Below are positions 45,472 to 56,900 of a stretch of DNA of 64,000 nt, piece after piece. A program made the translations under genes and the position numbers. This DNA is from Litoditis marina (Eukaryota; Nematoda; Chromadorea; Rhabditida; Rhabditidae): contig OZ038436.1 of NCBI GenBank assembly GCA_964036275.1, positions 1,202,214-1,266,213 on the forward strand, written 5' to 3'. The notes under the pieces were generated by a model. It was not told where the DNA came from. It saw nothing but the letters and a program-made list of their open reading frames with translations, and ran no database searches. Position 1 is the stretch's first letter, and each line of letters opens with the position of its first letter.

Positions 45472-48135
45472 TTATCCGCAGGTGTTATCCACTCCTGCGT
45501 CTAGATAGGGGAAGAGGACGCCATAAAGGAGTCGGAACACGACTTCTCCCACTACTGTGGCGAGACAGAGCCAGAGGTTAAAGGTCATGAAGATGAGCAT
45601 GAGCACATAGGCGATGGACAGCTGGATGGCATGCAGACCGGCGTCCAACAGTTTCGGGCCGGAGAGCGTGGGCACCAGGCTGAAACATTCAAATGATGTT
45701 GTCTAGCTTTGGCTATTGTGGGGATGACCATAGCAAGGTTGGAGTTGGAACTCGATACTCGTTCGTCATAAATTACGATTCAACTAAAAAGCAAGGAATT
45801 GAAACTGAAAATATGAAAACACACTAGATCTTCATATTTTGGATAAGATTTAACTCTGGCTATACCGTGTTCAGTGTTCACATGTTTCACCTAGTTCATA
45901 TAAGCTTCGGGTACCTAAGGCTATTCTAATCGTTATAAAGCCAATTGTTAGGTGGATACGTCGAATTGTTTGCTTCAAAAACTGTTCAAACGTTCCGATT
46001 GCACTTGTGAAAATGTTTTCGAAGATATTTTTTTAACCTCACCAAATTTACTATTTACATTTTACATTTTACAACGATTTTTGACCTCAAGAACAACGTT
46101 TTTACAATTGCCAAGTGAAACTGTAATGATCTAGTTCAGCAGCTGTATCGTTCAAAATGAGAGTTTAACTTCAATTTACTTAGTCAGGTTTAAGTTGAAG
46201 GAGCTCAAAAGTAACACTAAGATTTTTACTTCAAATTGCTCCAAGCTGAGCTTACAGATAAATTGTGAATTCTTCACCTAGACTCCAAGTTACTTTGTCA
46301 GGTTTAGGATCTTAGTCTATTCAAGTTACTTCAAGGTTCTAACCTGAGTTACTTGTAAAACTGGACCAACCGTAGTCTCTCTTCGGGCGCCACTGTCCGC
46401 AACAACGACAGTTGAGTGTTCCGATAGGATCGCAGCCAACGCGTGGTTTCCATCACGAAACACATCATCAACACTATCAGACAGGAGAGGAACATGCCTG
46501 GAAACAGTACGTTATCAATAAAAAAAGGACGGTTATGTGGTCCAATCCCAATGGTTTAGTCCTTTAACTGTATCACATTTTTCAATTGCAGTTTAAAGGA
46601 CTGTTGACACGAAATTGGCCCACATAATCGTCTTTCTTTAAATACGAAAACATTTTGCTGGAAACCGTTAACTAGGTTTAGAACTAAACGTATATGTTGT
46701 TACCGATTATTTGTAGTCTAATGCATTGTGTTACACCTTGTTTATTTTCTGATTGTAATTTCGTGACAACTATTATACATACATCGTGTTGCTTTACTCG
46801 TTACTGCATTGTGTTCATATTTCACTCTGTGACTGTATTATCCATCGTTGTATCTCAACTTCTGATTTCTTCTCACTTTTTCTTTCCTATTTTTCAAATT
46901 TTTCACGCTCTCATTTGCGGAATAAATCATCATCCCTTTGCGACGAACTGCATACGAAATTTTCTAATTATATTTACGACGTGAGTGAAACAGTCACGTG
47001 AAACATGTGCAAAACATCAGAACTTGGAATCATGTGGGTATGAAGTTCGCATTTCTTCACAGTGTCTTGAAACTTCCAATGACTATTTCATCTTTCCAAT
47101 TTTTTTCATACTTATATGATATAGTTCATACTTATATGATATAATTTATATCCCCCGGTTTCAACTCAAATGAAAAAAAACTTTAAACATTTTTTTAAAG
47201 AAAGCCGATAGTTTTATGTACGAATCAATACAAGGTTATGTTTACTCAGGGATAAGCTGTCAAATACCAACTGAGAAAACATAACATTGACAATTGAATT
47301 CAACTTTTCCCTTTTTATACTGAAAAAAAGTCAACCCAGATAAACTCCAAGTAAAAAGCATAATTTTCCAATACAAAAAGCGTAACTCTCGTACTGTCAG
47401 ATGCACAGTGTTCCAGAACATGAAAACTATTTCATGTTTACATAATTTAAATGACCGCTCACATATATACCCGGTTTCGGGCAATCATTACCTACAGTGG
47501 AGATCAAATAAAATTTCGGCCGGAGTAACAAAGTCAATGACTTATCTCACTACACATATGTTTTCTATCGAAAATTGCTTTCTCACGACCAATTGATACA
47601 TCATTCATGAGCTTTTTCAATGGAACAGTAAGAAACTATATTCAAAACGTTTCTCAGCAAAATACTTTAATAGGTTTGTGACGGTGTTCTATTGTGTGAG
47701 GTTTTACACGTTAGTTTTCTCTCACGTTATCTCACGTGGGCTGACTGGAAAAGTAAGGAAAAGTAAAGAAAAGTTTTCGTTTTCTAGTTTTCCGAATAAA
47801 CTATTGTGTGAGGTTTTACACGTTAGTTTTCTCTCACGTTATCTCACGTGGGCTGACTGGAAAAGTAAGGAAAAGTAAAGAAAAGTTTTCGTTTTCTAGT
47901 TTTCCGAATAAACTCAAAATACTTGTAGGATATTTTATAGTTTGATCAAAATACTTCTAGGATATTTTATAGTTTGATCACCTGCCGGTCCCTCGGGCAT
48001 CCAGAAGTCGAACAAAATGGTCTCCATGTATCCGAAATGGAAGGTCATTGCGTGTCCCATCGAATGGCCCGCGGGCATGTCCGCGTGTTGGGGAGGGTTG
48101 ACGGCGCCGTGGTGGATGTGGTTAGAGTGGTCCAT
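45472..48135 (-). CDS. Ctr/SLC31 copper transporter
   Basis: Ctr proteins form trimers that move Cu(I) across the plasma or endosomal membrane. The coding exons (minus) are 48135-47982, 46497-46371 and 45679-45472. They join in phase into 162 residues. The His/Met-rich N-terminus (MDHSNHIHHGAV, HADMPAGHSMGHAM) suits extracellular copper capture. FHFGYMETILFDFW leads into TM1 (about 53-73, MFLSCLIVLMMCFVM). TM2 carries MLIFM (121-125), the MxxxM selectivity-filter motif of the family. TM3 follows after FNLWLC, as in human CTR1. The usual GxxxG of TM3 is altered to GEVVF (138-142) and Arg follows. A Cys lies next to the C-terminus (DNTCG). TTCAATGTTTCAG four bases before the ATG could be a trans-splice site or a 5'-UTR intron acceptor. 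Confidence 0.92.
46519..46642. mobile_element. fold-back MITE, GATTATGTGGTCCAATC family, copy 2
   Basis: GGTTATGTGGTCCAATC and the inverse GGCCCACATAATCGTC bound it. The middle repeats TTTAGTCCTTTAACTG and CAGTTTAAAGGACTG. It sits in the copper-transporter intron only about 20 bases upstream of the exon-2 acceptor. Confidence 0.75.
46978..47085 (+). repeat. dispersed repeat with CACGTG-type boxes, copy 6 (degraded)
   Basis: CAGTCACGTGAAACATGTGC and AACATCAGAACTTGGAA remain; the second half is strongly diverged. Confidence 0.5.
47689..47914. repeat. perfect 112-bp tandem duplication
   Basis: Two copies start with CTATTGTGTGAGGTTTTACA at 47689 and 47801 and appear identical through TTTTCCGAATAAACT. 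It lies in intron 1 of the copper transporter. Identity implies a recent event or an assembly artefact. Confidence 0.9.
47915..47980. repeat. 32-bp tandem duplication abutting a splice donor
   Basis: AAAATACTTGTAGGATATTT and AAAATACTTCTAGGATATTT head two units that differ by one base. The second ends at the GTGATC donor of copper-transporter exon 1. Confidence 0.85.
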
Positions 48136-49168
48136 TCCCCTGAAACATTGAAGTGAGGATAGGTTCAAATTGACCGATCAATACACGAAGGTGCTGCAAG
48201 TAATCTGGTAGCAAACTCCGAGAAAAGTGCAACAACGTAATATATAAATGTGTACGTCACAGTTCTCCAAAACTTGCACCGAAAGGTTCATTGCCCGTAA
48301 AACATTCAATTGAAGTTACTTCACATGCCACTGATCGATCAGTATGCGTAGAGTTTGGGTATCATAGTATTAACACGTGATCGAAATGTGAACATGACGT
48401 TTTCTGATCTAATTGACATCTCATTTATTGAACCAATCTTTGAAAGTGGAAACAAAAGAGACTGAAGTCTTAAGGAAATGAGTTGAAGGTGCCGTTGTGT
48501 TCCATACAATGAAACAGTTAAATTGAACAGCGAAACAAAATGATGAAATTTTTAATTGCCGTTCCCAAACAAAGGAACGGATAGAAATTTTGTTTTTGAT
48601 AAATATCGAATAGAAAAAGAGTTGGCGAATTGAAGCCAGTGGAAATTTTTCATGAAAACACGTTTTGACAAGCCATAACAACCCATTTAGCAAATCACAG
48701 ATCACTATTTTGAGATACATTTAATAGAAATATATATTACAAGTTTTAAACAATAATGTATTTGTACAAGAAATTCAGTTTGCAAACACAGTTACCTATG
48801 ACGTTTCGGTTTTTTTCCGTATTTGAACACAACACAACCCAACAAAAACCATAAATATACTTTATTGAAAACTAAGATGTAACTTCAGGTGTGAATAAAA
48901 CCTCAGACGATCTCTACGTTTCATTAAGACTATGTAAATGCTCCTTTTCAACAGCACTCGAACATCTAACCCATACCTTGAGCCTGAAGAGAAAAATTTT
49001 GAAAACAAGTTATATAATCGCACAAATCAGCCCAATTTTCCAAAATTGAACACTAAAACTACATAACAGCAGTGACCTAATAGTCTTTTTCAGCGATTAT
49101 GGCAATTAAAAAGAGATCATGCGAACGGGGGGTTTTCGACGAACTGAACACATGACGAAATTGTTGAT

Positions 49169-49212
49169 GAAACATTCGATTACGCTAAATATGTTTAGCG
49201 TAATCGAATGTT
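49169..49212. repeat. perfect hairpin containing the core motif in both orientations
   Basis: ACATTCGATTACGCTAAA and TTTAGCGTAATCGAATGT are exact complements separated by a few bases. Each outer end continues as a GAAACATTCG or CGAATGTTTC core, so the hairpin is a head-to-head pair of motifs. Confidence 0.85.
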
Positions 49213-49302
49213 TCCTCCTATTTAGATGACAATAACCACATACAGCCATCTTAATATTTTTTGTTTGTTCTTCGTATCAGTTATTAGAACAGTAGACAGT
49301 AG

Positions 49303-49328
49303 TATATGCATATAGTGAAACATTGACA
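49303..49328 (-). promoter_or_regulatory. core motif plus TATA-like box
   Basis: On the minus strand TCAATGTTTCAC is followed at once by TATATGCATATAC. The site lies upstream of the copper-transporter start. Confidence 0.4.
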
Positions 49329-49407
49329 TGATCAAAAAGTACGTAAACATGAAATAACAAGAAAATGAATGATTTTTCTTTCTCTTTCTCTACCGCTCTC
49401 TTTTCTG

Positions 49408-49411
<4 letters not shown>

Positions 49412-49478
<67 letters not shown>
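49412..49478. repeat. (CT)n microsatellite
   Basis: A pure CT tract in a longer pyrimidine-rich stretch (49378-49499). Confidence 0.95.
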
Positions 49479-49482
<4 letters not shown>

Positions 49483-50069
49483 TTTCTCTCTCTCTCTCAT
49501 TACCGAAGTAGATTGCAGAAACCGTGCCGTAGGCAGACTGGAGCGCGATATCTGCCTATAATACTAGTTGCAAGGGAACCGGTCTTCCATCTTCTCATGA
49601 TCTGTCGAACATCCAAACACTTTTTGTACGCAAATGGCCTAATCAGACCATTTCACTGGTAACGGAAGTCAGCGAAAAATGCTGAATTTAATGTGGTTCC
49701 CTGAAGTTTGCCGCGGTAGAGAAGGAATGTTCAATGTGCACTAAAAAGACAGAGAAACACACTGAATCCGACTCAAAACTGATTAAACTCTATTAGTGTA
49801 TTTTTTTTCAAAAAACCAAGTATGATGGAGAGAGACTATTAGATTTGGAGATTTTGCGAATCAAAAAACAACTAGAAAATGCAAAAAGAATCAGGAAACA
49901 GAAAAGAACTGGTTAAAGTTCTACAACATTTGTACAGATTAGATCTGATACTAGCTGACACAGAGAAAAAATGTAAATAGAAGTTTTTTTTACTATACAG
50001 GGTATCGAAATTTGCGGGGAACGAGAAAAAAACGTCAGTGTGCAATGGGGGGTTCCTTAAAGTTTCACG

Positions 50070-50702
50070 TCAAAGCAGTTTGCGCAGAACACCGAATCCA
50101 ATAGATTCAATCGAATATCCAGTTCCAATATAAAAAAATGTCAGCCAACATAACGGGTCTGTTATGATATACGCAGTTGCTGTATAAACAATTCTACGTT
50201 TACTGTTTGTCATCTTTGCTAGGAGAAATATTTTGGTATAGAAAAACGTTGTGCTCAGGAGGGAATAAGTTGTGAAAGTGAATGAAAACAAGTTCACAGT
50301 CCTTCTGTACATACTAGAGAAAGCAGCTTCATTATATAAGGTCAACTCGGAATAAAAAAAACTAAGTACATTTTGAAAAACTGCTCAGGAAAAAGTACAA
50401 TAAAGAAAACAAGAAAAACAGTTCTTCTGTACATAGTATAGAAACTGACCTCGGTTTGTACATTTGTAACTGAGTAGTATGGAAACAACCAGATACTGAA
50501 TCATTGAAACAGTTTCCGTAGCAAAACTAATATCCATTAGGTATTCTAGGGTTGGGGATATAAATGTATTCTTCACAACATTGAGGGTAACTAAATGGCT
50601 TCAATGAGCAAGAGAAGTTGAACTCAAATGCAAAAAATAAACTAATTGAGCAACAAATAACTTACAAATCAAAACTGTTGGTTTATGCTCTTGAATGTTC
50701 AT
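50070..50702 (-). CDS. possible multi-pass membrane protein, 162 residues
   Basis: I do not recognise the family. The exons (minus) 50702-50666, 50590-50450 and 50380-50070 join in phase (37 + 141 + 311 bases) from an ATG to a stop. The donors are GTAAGT and GTCAGT, and the acceptors are CATTTAG and GAGCAG. The product starts MNIQEHKPTVLI. Hydrophobic spans are around VSMIQYLVVSILLSY, NLFSFTFTTYSLLSTTFFY and YIITDPLCWLTFFYIG, with basic residues (KMTNSKRR) between the second and third. Size and topology suggest a small three-span protein or a shortened chemoreceptor-like gene. Chance joining of AT-rich frames cannot be excluded, though two phase matches over 300 stop-free bases favour a real gene. 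Confidence 0.4.
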
Positions 50703-52999
50703 GATGATGGGAAGATCGAACTCGTTCACTTTTGTGCCTTATGAATACAACCTCTGAAACACTACAGTCTACTAAACAAGCGGTGCGAGAGAAAGGATAA
50801 CTCAAAACCGCTGGCTATCAGCGACCTTGATGCAAAGTGACCCTGGAAACTACAAAACTGGTGCTAAAGCGCTGGCCTATCTTATTCATAGCCGTTGTGA
50901 AACATTCGACCGCGCGAGAAGTTCATTTCCGGATCTCTCGCTATACAAGTCATGAGCGAGATTGGTTTAAATTTGAATAATAACGTACATAGTTGTAATG
51001 TTATGAGTTGTTGAACCTTATTTTGAATGTAAAATGAAACTAGGAAAACAATAAAACGGATGTTATTAGAATGGTTCCGAACTTTAATTGAAAATTTTGT
51101 TCATGACTCACTGTTTTGTTTCTCATGACTATGTCATAGAAGGAACATGGAAGATTTTCACATAAATGTATACTAAGCATGGACACATTGAAGTGGTGTA
51201 GGTTTTGAATAATAAATCCTGGTTTTTCGTGTGAATTAATGTGCGCCGTTTCCATAAACTATCAACAATTGTATTGATGACATTGGAATCAATTTTCATC
51301 TGGAAGTATTCGAAAGACTCTTCTTCAAAAGTTGGTTTCGGTTGACTTATCAATCGAGTGTGTATGCTGAAAACAATCCCAGCGCTTTCATCCCATCCTG
51401 CGTCTCTGGTATACCGCACCCTCTTGCGATTGTAACCTGACGGTAATATCACGTAGAAGCGTTGGTGTGATTAGATTTGTTAACGGATTTCGTCTTGGCC
51501 ACAGTTGGAACTGTTATTTACACATCCCTGGGCTTTGTCTTTGACACCCACGTAATATTATAGGAGAATCAAATTTACACATAAATCAATTGCACTTTCA
51601 TAGACTTTAATATAATATTGGCAACATTTAGTCAACTAAATTAACTGAAAATTGGACATGCATCCATCAAAGTCTTCGCTACGAATACCACCTAAATATG
51701 AATACCACCTAAAACATTCTAGCAGCTTTGATCAATACAGTCATATGGGCGAACCAAATGGGTGTTGGAATCATTTTATTCAGCTTTTTTGTTGAAATGA
51801 GAAGATAGTTTTACGAACAAGCAGAATTTCACGATAAATCCTACACAGTTACCTGATTTTCAAGGAAGTTGATTATGAAAAAAAGCTTAATAGTTTTTCA
51901 AAATACACAGTTTCAATGTTTTGAATGAAATGACAGTATTGATCCGGAATGAGAGAGGGGTCGTGTTTATTTATTCACGAATGCAAATAATACGGTTCAG
52001 GCGAATAACAGCTGATACATTCTACCGCGTTTTTCCCAATAACAATTGACTTGTTTTTGGTTTTTGAAAAGATATGAGAAAAACTGAAAATACTTTGTAA
52101 GTTTATATGAGCCCTGCGATTATTTTCTGGAGACAGTTATTCTTTTTGAAATGAGAGGTCTGATGAATGTGAAAAAATTTCCTATGAATTTGGTGAAAGA
52201 TAATGTTTGTAAAACTAAGAATCATGTTACTTCAAAATCATAGTAATGGAAAACGAAAACGCGTGAACGTTTCGTGTAATGCCACGGAAACAATTCAAAT
52301 CGAACTGAGGAGAATAATGAAAATGAATCAGTAAACGTGAAACGACTAAAACTTTAAAATTCAATAAAATCTTCTGTTGAATAGCCTGAATTGAACTGGT
52401 TTTCGGGTTGAACAATGCATAAATTCCATTGTGGCATTGTGTCACTACTACCAGTCATGTAATCCAAATTCTGTAAACAAGGTGGGGGATGGGGGTTACA
52501 AAATGAACTAAAATTATTACGAAGTGCGAACCAAATATCTAATTTTTGCTAGGAAAATAGTCTTTTTCCATATTTTCAGCTATGTGATGCTTCTGAAATG
52601 TCTTGATTCCACTAAATCACACTACAATTAAAATTGTAGATTAGTGGCTGTACTAAGTACTAAGCACTAAGCTGAACAATACTTACTAAGTGTCAGATGA
52701 TAGGCACAGATAGTTTCAATAATTCCCACTGAGACCTCAACAACGTGCCAACAACATTTCCAGGCGGCTTTTCACCATACTAACGTTTTCCAAAACAATG
52801 AAAGTTTTTTGAGCAGTAGTCCACCTTTGTTACAGTACGTATAAGAAAGCTCTTCTCATAAAACATGTTTCTATAAATATATCAATTCGAAGTTTCATTG
52901 CCATGCTGCCAAAGTCTGAGTGGGAATGGCGAGAACTATGCCATTCTATGTGACCTGCGAAACTAACCCAAATTTTCCAAAGACTAATGGAGTTTTCCA
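50703..52999. other. gene-poor spacer
   Basis: A 100-bp repeat (50750-50858, beginning CCTCTGAAACACTAC, with AACTCAAAACCGCTGGC) recurs at 63908-64000. A minus-strand core motif with ATGAATAAG is at 50882-50909. A minus-strand exon-like frame lies at about 51129-51370, with no partner found. A half-end of the GACGCAGGATG MITE family is at 51388. Confidence 0.4.
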
Positions 53000-53056
53000 T
53001 CATGGTCTAGTTCCTACTGGTTGGTAGACGGAGTCTCTCTTCGTTGCCCTGTTTCC

Positions 53057-53085
53057 AAGATCCCCACACTACGTGTGGGGATCTT
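53057..53085. repeat. perfect 13-bp-arm hairpin
   Basis: AAGATCCCCACAC and GTGTGGGGATCTT are exact complements around a 3-base loop. It lies at the 5' boundary of the third retroposon-like repeat. Confidence 0.85.
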
Positions 53086-53093
53086 ATCCGGGT

Positions 53094-53370
53094 TGATGGA
53101 CGTGAAGGAAAACCCGGGCCACGCGCGACTGGGAATCGCTGGTCCGTATTCCCAACAGGAATGCATATTTCACAAGCAGTTCTCTCCCCCCTCCCTCCAA
53201 GAAGTTTCTCGCATGTCACTGGATCAATGCCATAAGAGCATTCGATAGTCCACCATGAAGTCTTCTATGAAGGAAAGGGACCAAGACCTCAGAAGAAGCT
53301 GCTGCTACAAAGATCTGTGATATGTATGATGATCACCGCCTCGGAACGAAGCGAAGTGAATGAATAAATA
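53094..53370 (+). mobile_element. 3' end of a non-LTR retroposon-like repeat, copy 3
   Basis: GGGAATCGCTGGTCCGTATT, CTCGCATGTCACTGGATC and GAAGGAAAGGGACCAAGA match the copy at 2810-3118. It ends GAAGTGAATGAATAAATA. Confidence 0.6.
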
Positions 53371-53974
53371 TGTGAAATATGTGAATGGAGAGATACTGGA
53401 CCAAACGTTTTACTCGCTTTATAAAGACCGCGTACAACATTCAACAACGGTTAAGAATGCTCCTCGTACTTAACTTGGTTTGAAAAGCAGAAAAACTTGT
53501 ATTCGGTGCTGTGTTTTTCAATTACAATTGTACTGAGTGACAAATAGAGAACCAATGTATAACTGTTGATTTATTCATTCATTTACATGCAAAAACATTC
53601 TAAAATGGAAAAAAGGTTCGGAAGACAAAAACAAACTATTCAACTGACCATACTATCAATTTTATAAGGATTAAAAGTATAGTAGTTATTCGAAGCTGTA
53701 ACTTCAGCAAGTGTAGAAAATGTCAAAAATAATCTTCCGCTCAACGATTTTCTTTTCAATAGGCTGAGCCGCCATATTCAACCGGTTTCATTCAAAAACC
53801 AACGAAGATGATTCAGAAAATAGGAAAACGTGGCCAAAGTTTCATACTTTCCGGTTTATTTCCAAGTTCGTTCACAGGTTTCAGCCTGGCGGCCATATTT
53901 TCCGGTAAACGTTCCATGATTTATGAAACGCTTCATTTCGTACCTTTTGAGGGAGCCTTTGCGGTCGAACAATC

Positions 53975-56900
53975 ATGGCTGGCGAGAAGAATAAGGTAAC
54001 TTTGAATGAATTTATAAGTATCTTTCTGCGTTTGAGCTCTGCTTGAAACATTTGATTGGATGGGAATACAGAAAAGGATCAGCAACGGTTATTGAACTTT
54101 CTGACTGACCGCAACTATTTTGGGAATTTTTTGTCTCAAGATTAAAGAAAAAAAATATGGAGTCGAGGGAGTTAGGTCAATTTATCAAGCCAAATAGGAA
54201 ACTCCTTTTACAGAAGGAAGACAGAGGGAACCAACTATCATGTGCAAGGAGAAAAGTTTGTTCTAGCTCACTTCAACGATGGAGTATAGAAAATAAGAAC
54301 ACCAGCTTGAAAACCTTAGTCTCCTTTTATGCGACTTTTGATGTGTTTTTAACGCTAAACAATTATAATATGTCTTTTTCGCTACTAAAACTTTGGCAGT
54401 TTGCCAACACAGTTCCAAAAGAATGGAAATGAATGCGGATATATTCCTGAGTACGTATGCTAGAAGATCCCGGCATCTTCATCCCATCCTGCGTCTCCTC
54501 AAACACACGCTATTTCTTTGCTCTCATATCTCGCTGAGATGTAAGAGACAAGAAAGTGAGGCAGAGCGAGAGACGCAGGATGAGATGAAGGTGCCGGGAT
54601 GTTCTAGCATACGTACTCTGATCGAAATAGTTGAAATCGGTTTATTCACTCTTTGTCTTATTGATCTTTGGTTTCAGAAAGCCGCCAACAAGCGTAAGCC
54701 AAAAAGTGTGGCTGAGAAGGTTAGTGTTCCTGGTCAAGTTTTTGTGTTCAAATTGTACTAGCTATAAGCAACCTTCTGAAACTTTTCTTGATTTCCATTG
54801 TATAATTTCACCGTTGGGTTTTTTCTCATAAAAATCTTCTTTTCCAGAAAAAGTCTACTAGCAAAGAAGGAGGATCTGCCAAATCGAAGAAAAACGCGAA
54901 AAGAAAAAATCAGACGAAACCGTCTTCGAAAATGGAGAAAAGTCGTGCAAATTCGACTCAACAGGAGACAACGGGACGAACGTACGTATTTACTATAAGT
55001 TTTGTCTTTTAGGATATTGTAATGTTAACCCGTAATTTGAAGTTGGTAAAATATTTAACTTTCAAGTCTTGAACTTGTGCAAGGAAACTGGTCCAACTGT
55101 AATGGAGAAAACTGAATTTGGAACGGTCTAAAACTCTTTCTCGAAAAGTTTTCTCGGAAGTTTTCCCGAAAATATTCTTTTCGAAACTCGTCAACTCATG
55201 AAGTTGTGCATGAAAACTTGTCAGGGTGTACTTGAGAACTCATAAACTCGTCAACTTTTCCTGGAAACGTCCTTTCTGACTCAATCTGAAATATTCTTCA
55301 AGCAAATATGATCTACTCAATCCTATTCTGTAAGATTATTAGACAAAATTAGCCACATATTCTTTATTTCTCACATCTCTTATTACTTACAGTAATCTAT
55401 GTTAATTTATAACGTCTGTTTTATCGAGAAATCTTATATTTGAGAATTTCGCGGAAATCCCGAAAACAAAACTTCAAATAATTCTGAAACAGTTTGTAAA
55501 CCGAAACTCAGAAAGTGGAATGTTGCCACTGTGAAGTCCACAAAAATGTGATACGAAGTGAACTCGTTTATTTGACGTTGTTGTTTACTTGTTTACAGAG
55601 CTGACAACGCGGACAACAACAAACAATCGAAAGTGGCAAACAATTCCAAGCAATCTGAAGCGGAAGTCAAGACGTGGGTGATACAAGGCAATAAGACAAT
55701 ACTTTATTACCTAATCACAACCACTCTGAAGCCTGAACGCTAGTAGATACGCTAGCTCTTAAAAATAATCTAGTAGTTTTCCAAGGTCTTACGGTATTCA
55801 CGCGGCTCTATGGTATATTCCCACGCTTGCGGCATTCGCGTAACCTGTACTAGATACGACACTCTGGCGTTTATAGGGGAGCTGTATTCATAAAACGATA
55901 ATCCATCAAATCGCGATATTGCCTAACAACAATAGTTGTACAAAATGGCAATAAATGTATAACTATTTCAGAAGTACTTATTTTAAGTGCTTTATTTTTG
56001 GTAAAAGCTTAATTTATTAAGCTTCTAACATTCAATATGAAATTTAAGAATAACCGTTGCCCGCGTCAATACTTCAGCTACCGTAACCCGAAACGCTAGT
56101 AGATTCCCTAGTTGATATCAACATCGGGTTTTTTCCTCGCGTATCTACTAGCGTTCAGGCTTCAGAGCAGTACGTACGATTCGCCGTAACATGTTATCTC
56201 TCCAAGTCGTTCGCTCGTCTGGCAGTTCTTGACAGACGTGGTTTGTTTCGGCTGAATGTTTCGGTCTTTTTTTATATTGTCAACTAGTTTTACAGTACCA
56301 ATCGGAACAGTAGAGCCTGCAAAAAAAATTTACGTCTGTACAAAACCTCGGAAGAACAAGATTTTAGAACGTATCTATTGGAATGAGTAACTGATGGACC
56401 AACAAACTCATCCCCCTGAGACATATTTGTCCAAGTTAATAAGTTCGGTTTTTGAAATTTGTGTTGTTGATCTGTCAACCATGGACTATTTTTAGTTATT
56501 AGTGTTGTTTTCAGTGTCGCAATAGTTAATTAAATTCCATCTACCTTGTATGTTTATAGATTATTCTATTAAATACCTATTTTATACATTTTCCAGTGAT
56601 ACTCGTTCTTCCCAACCGAGTCCTGGCGCCGAGCCAAAGAGTAAAAAGGGCGGAGTTTCGGCGGAACCCCCCTCGAAACAAGAAAAGGAGAAGGAAGAAT
56701 CGAGCAAGTCGGGCAAAAGTTGTTAGTTCATTTACACGGAATCTTACGTAGTTCTATGTTATCTATTATCAAAACGAAGTAACTTAACTTAAAGGAGACC
56801 GGAACATAACTTGAGCAGAGGTTTCGTTCCGGGCTGCTTTTAACTGTATTGAGATCAGAGAGCACAAATTACTCGTATATTAGTTCGATCAGTCCACGTG

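Larger units (their letters stand above)
48140..50069. other. spacer between two minus-strand genes
   Basis: The segment contains a (CT)n microsatellite, an inverted pair ACATTCGATTACGCTAAA/TTTAGCGTAATCGAATGT around 49169-49212, and a core motif with a TATATGCATATAC box on the minus strand (49303-49328). An exon-like 52-bp frame at 49504-49555 (minus) does not join the copper-transporter exon in phase. Confidence 0.4.

Noticed and set aside
49504..49555. Minus-strand exon-like frame (ADIALQSAYGTVSAIYF)
   Set aside because: It leaves one base of the codon, while the copper-transporter exon at 48139 would need two, so it is not its upstream exon.
51129..51370. Minus-strand frame (QPKPTFEEESFEYFQMK...)
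   Set aside because: It has a TTTTCAG acceptor but no downstream exon in phase; the next candidate near 50750 carries stops in every frame before its internal ATG.
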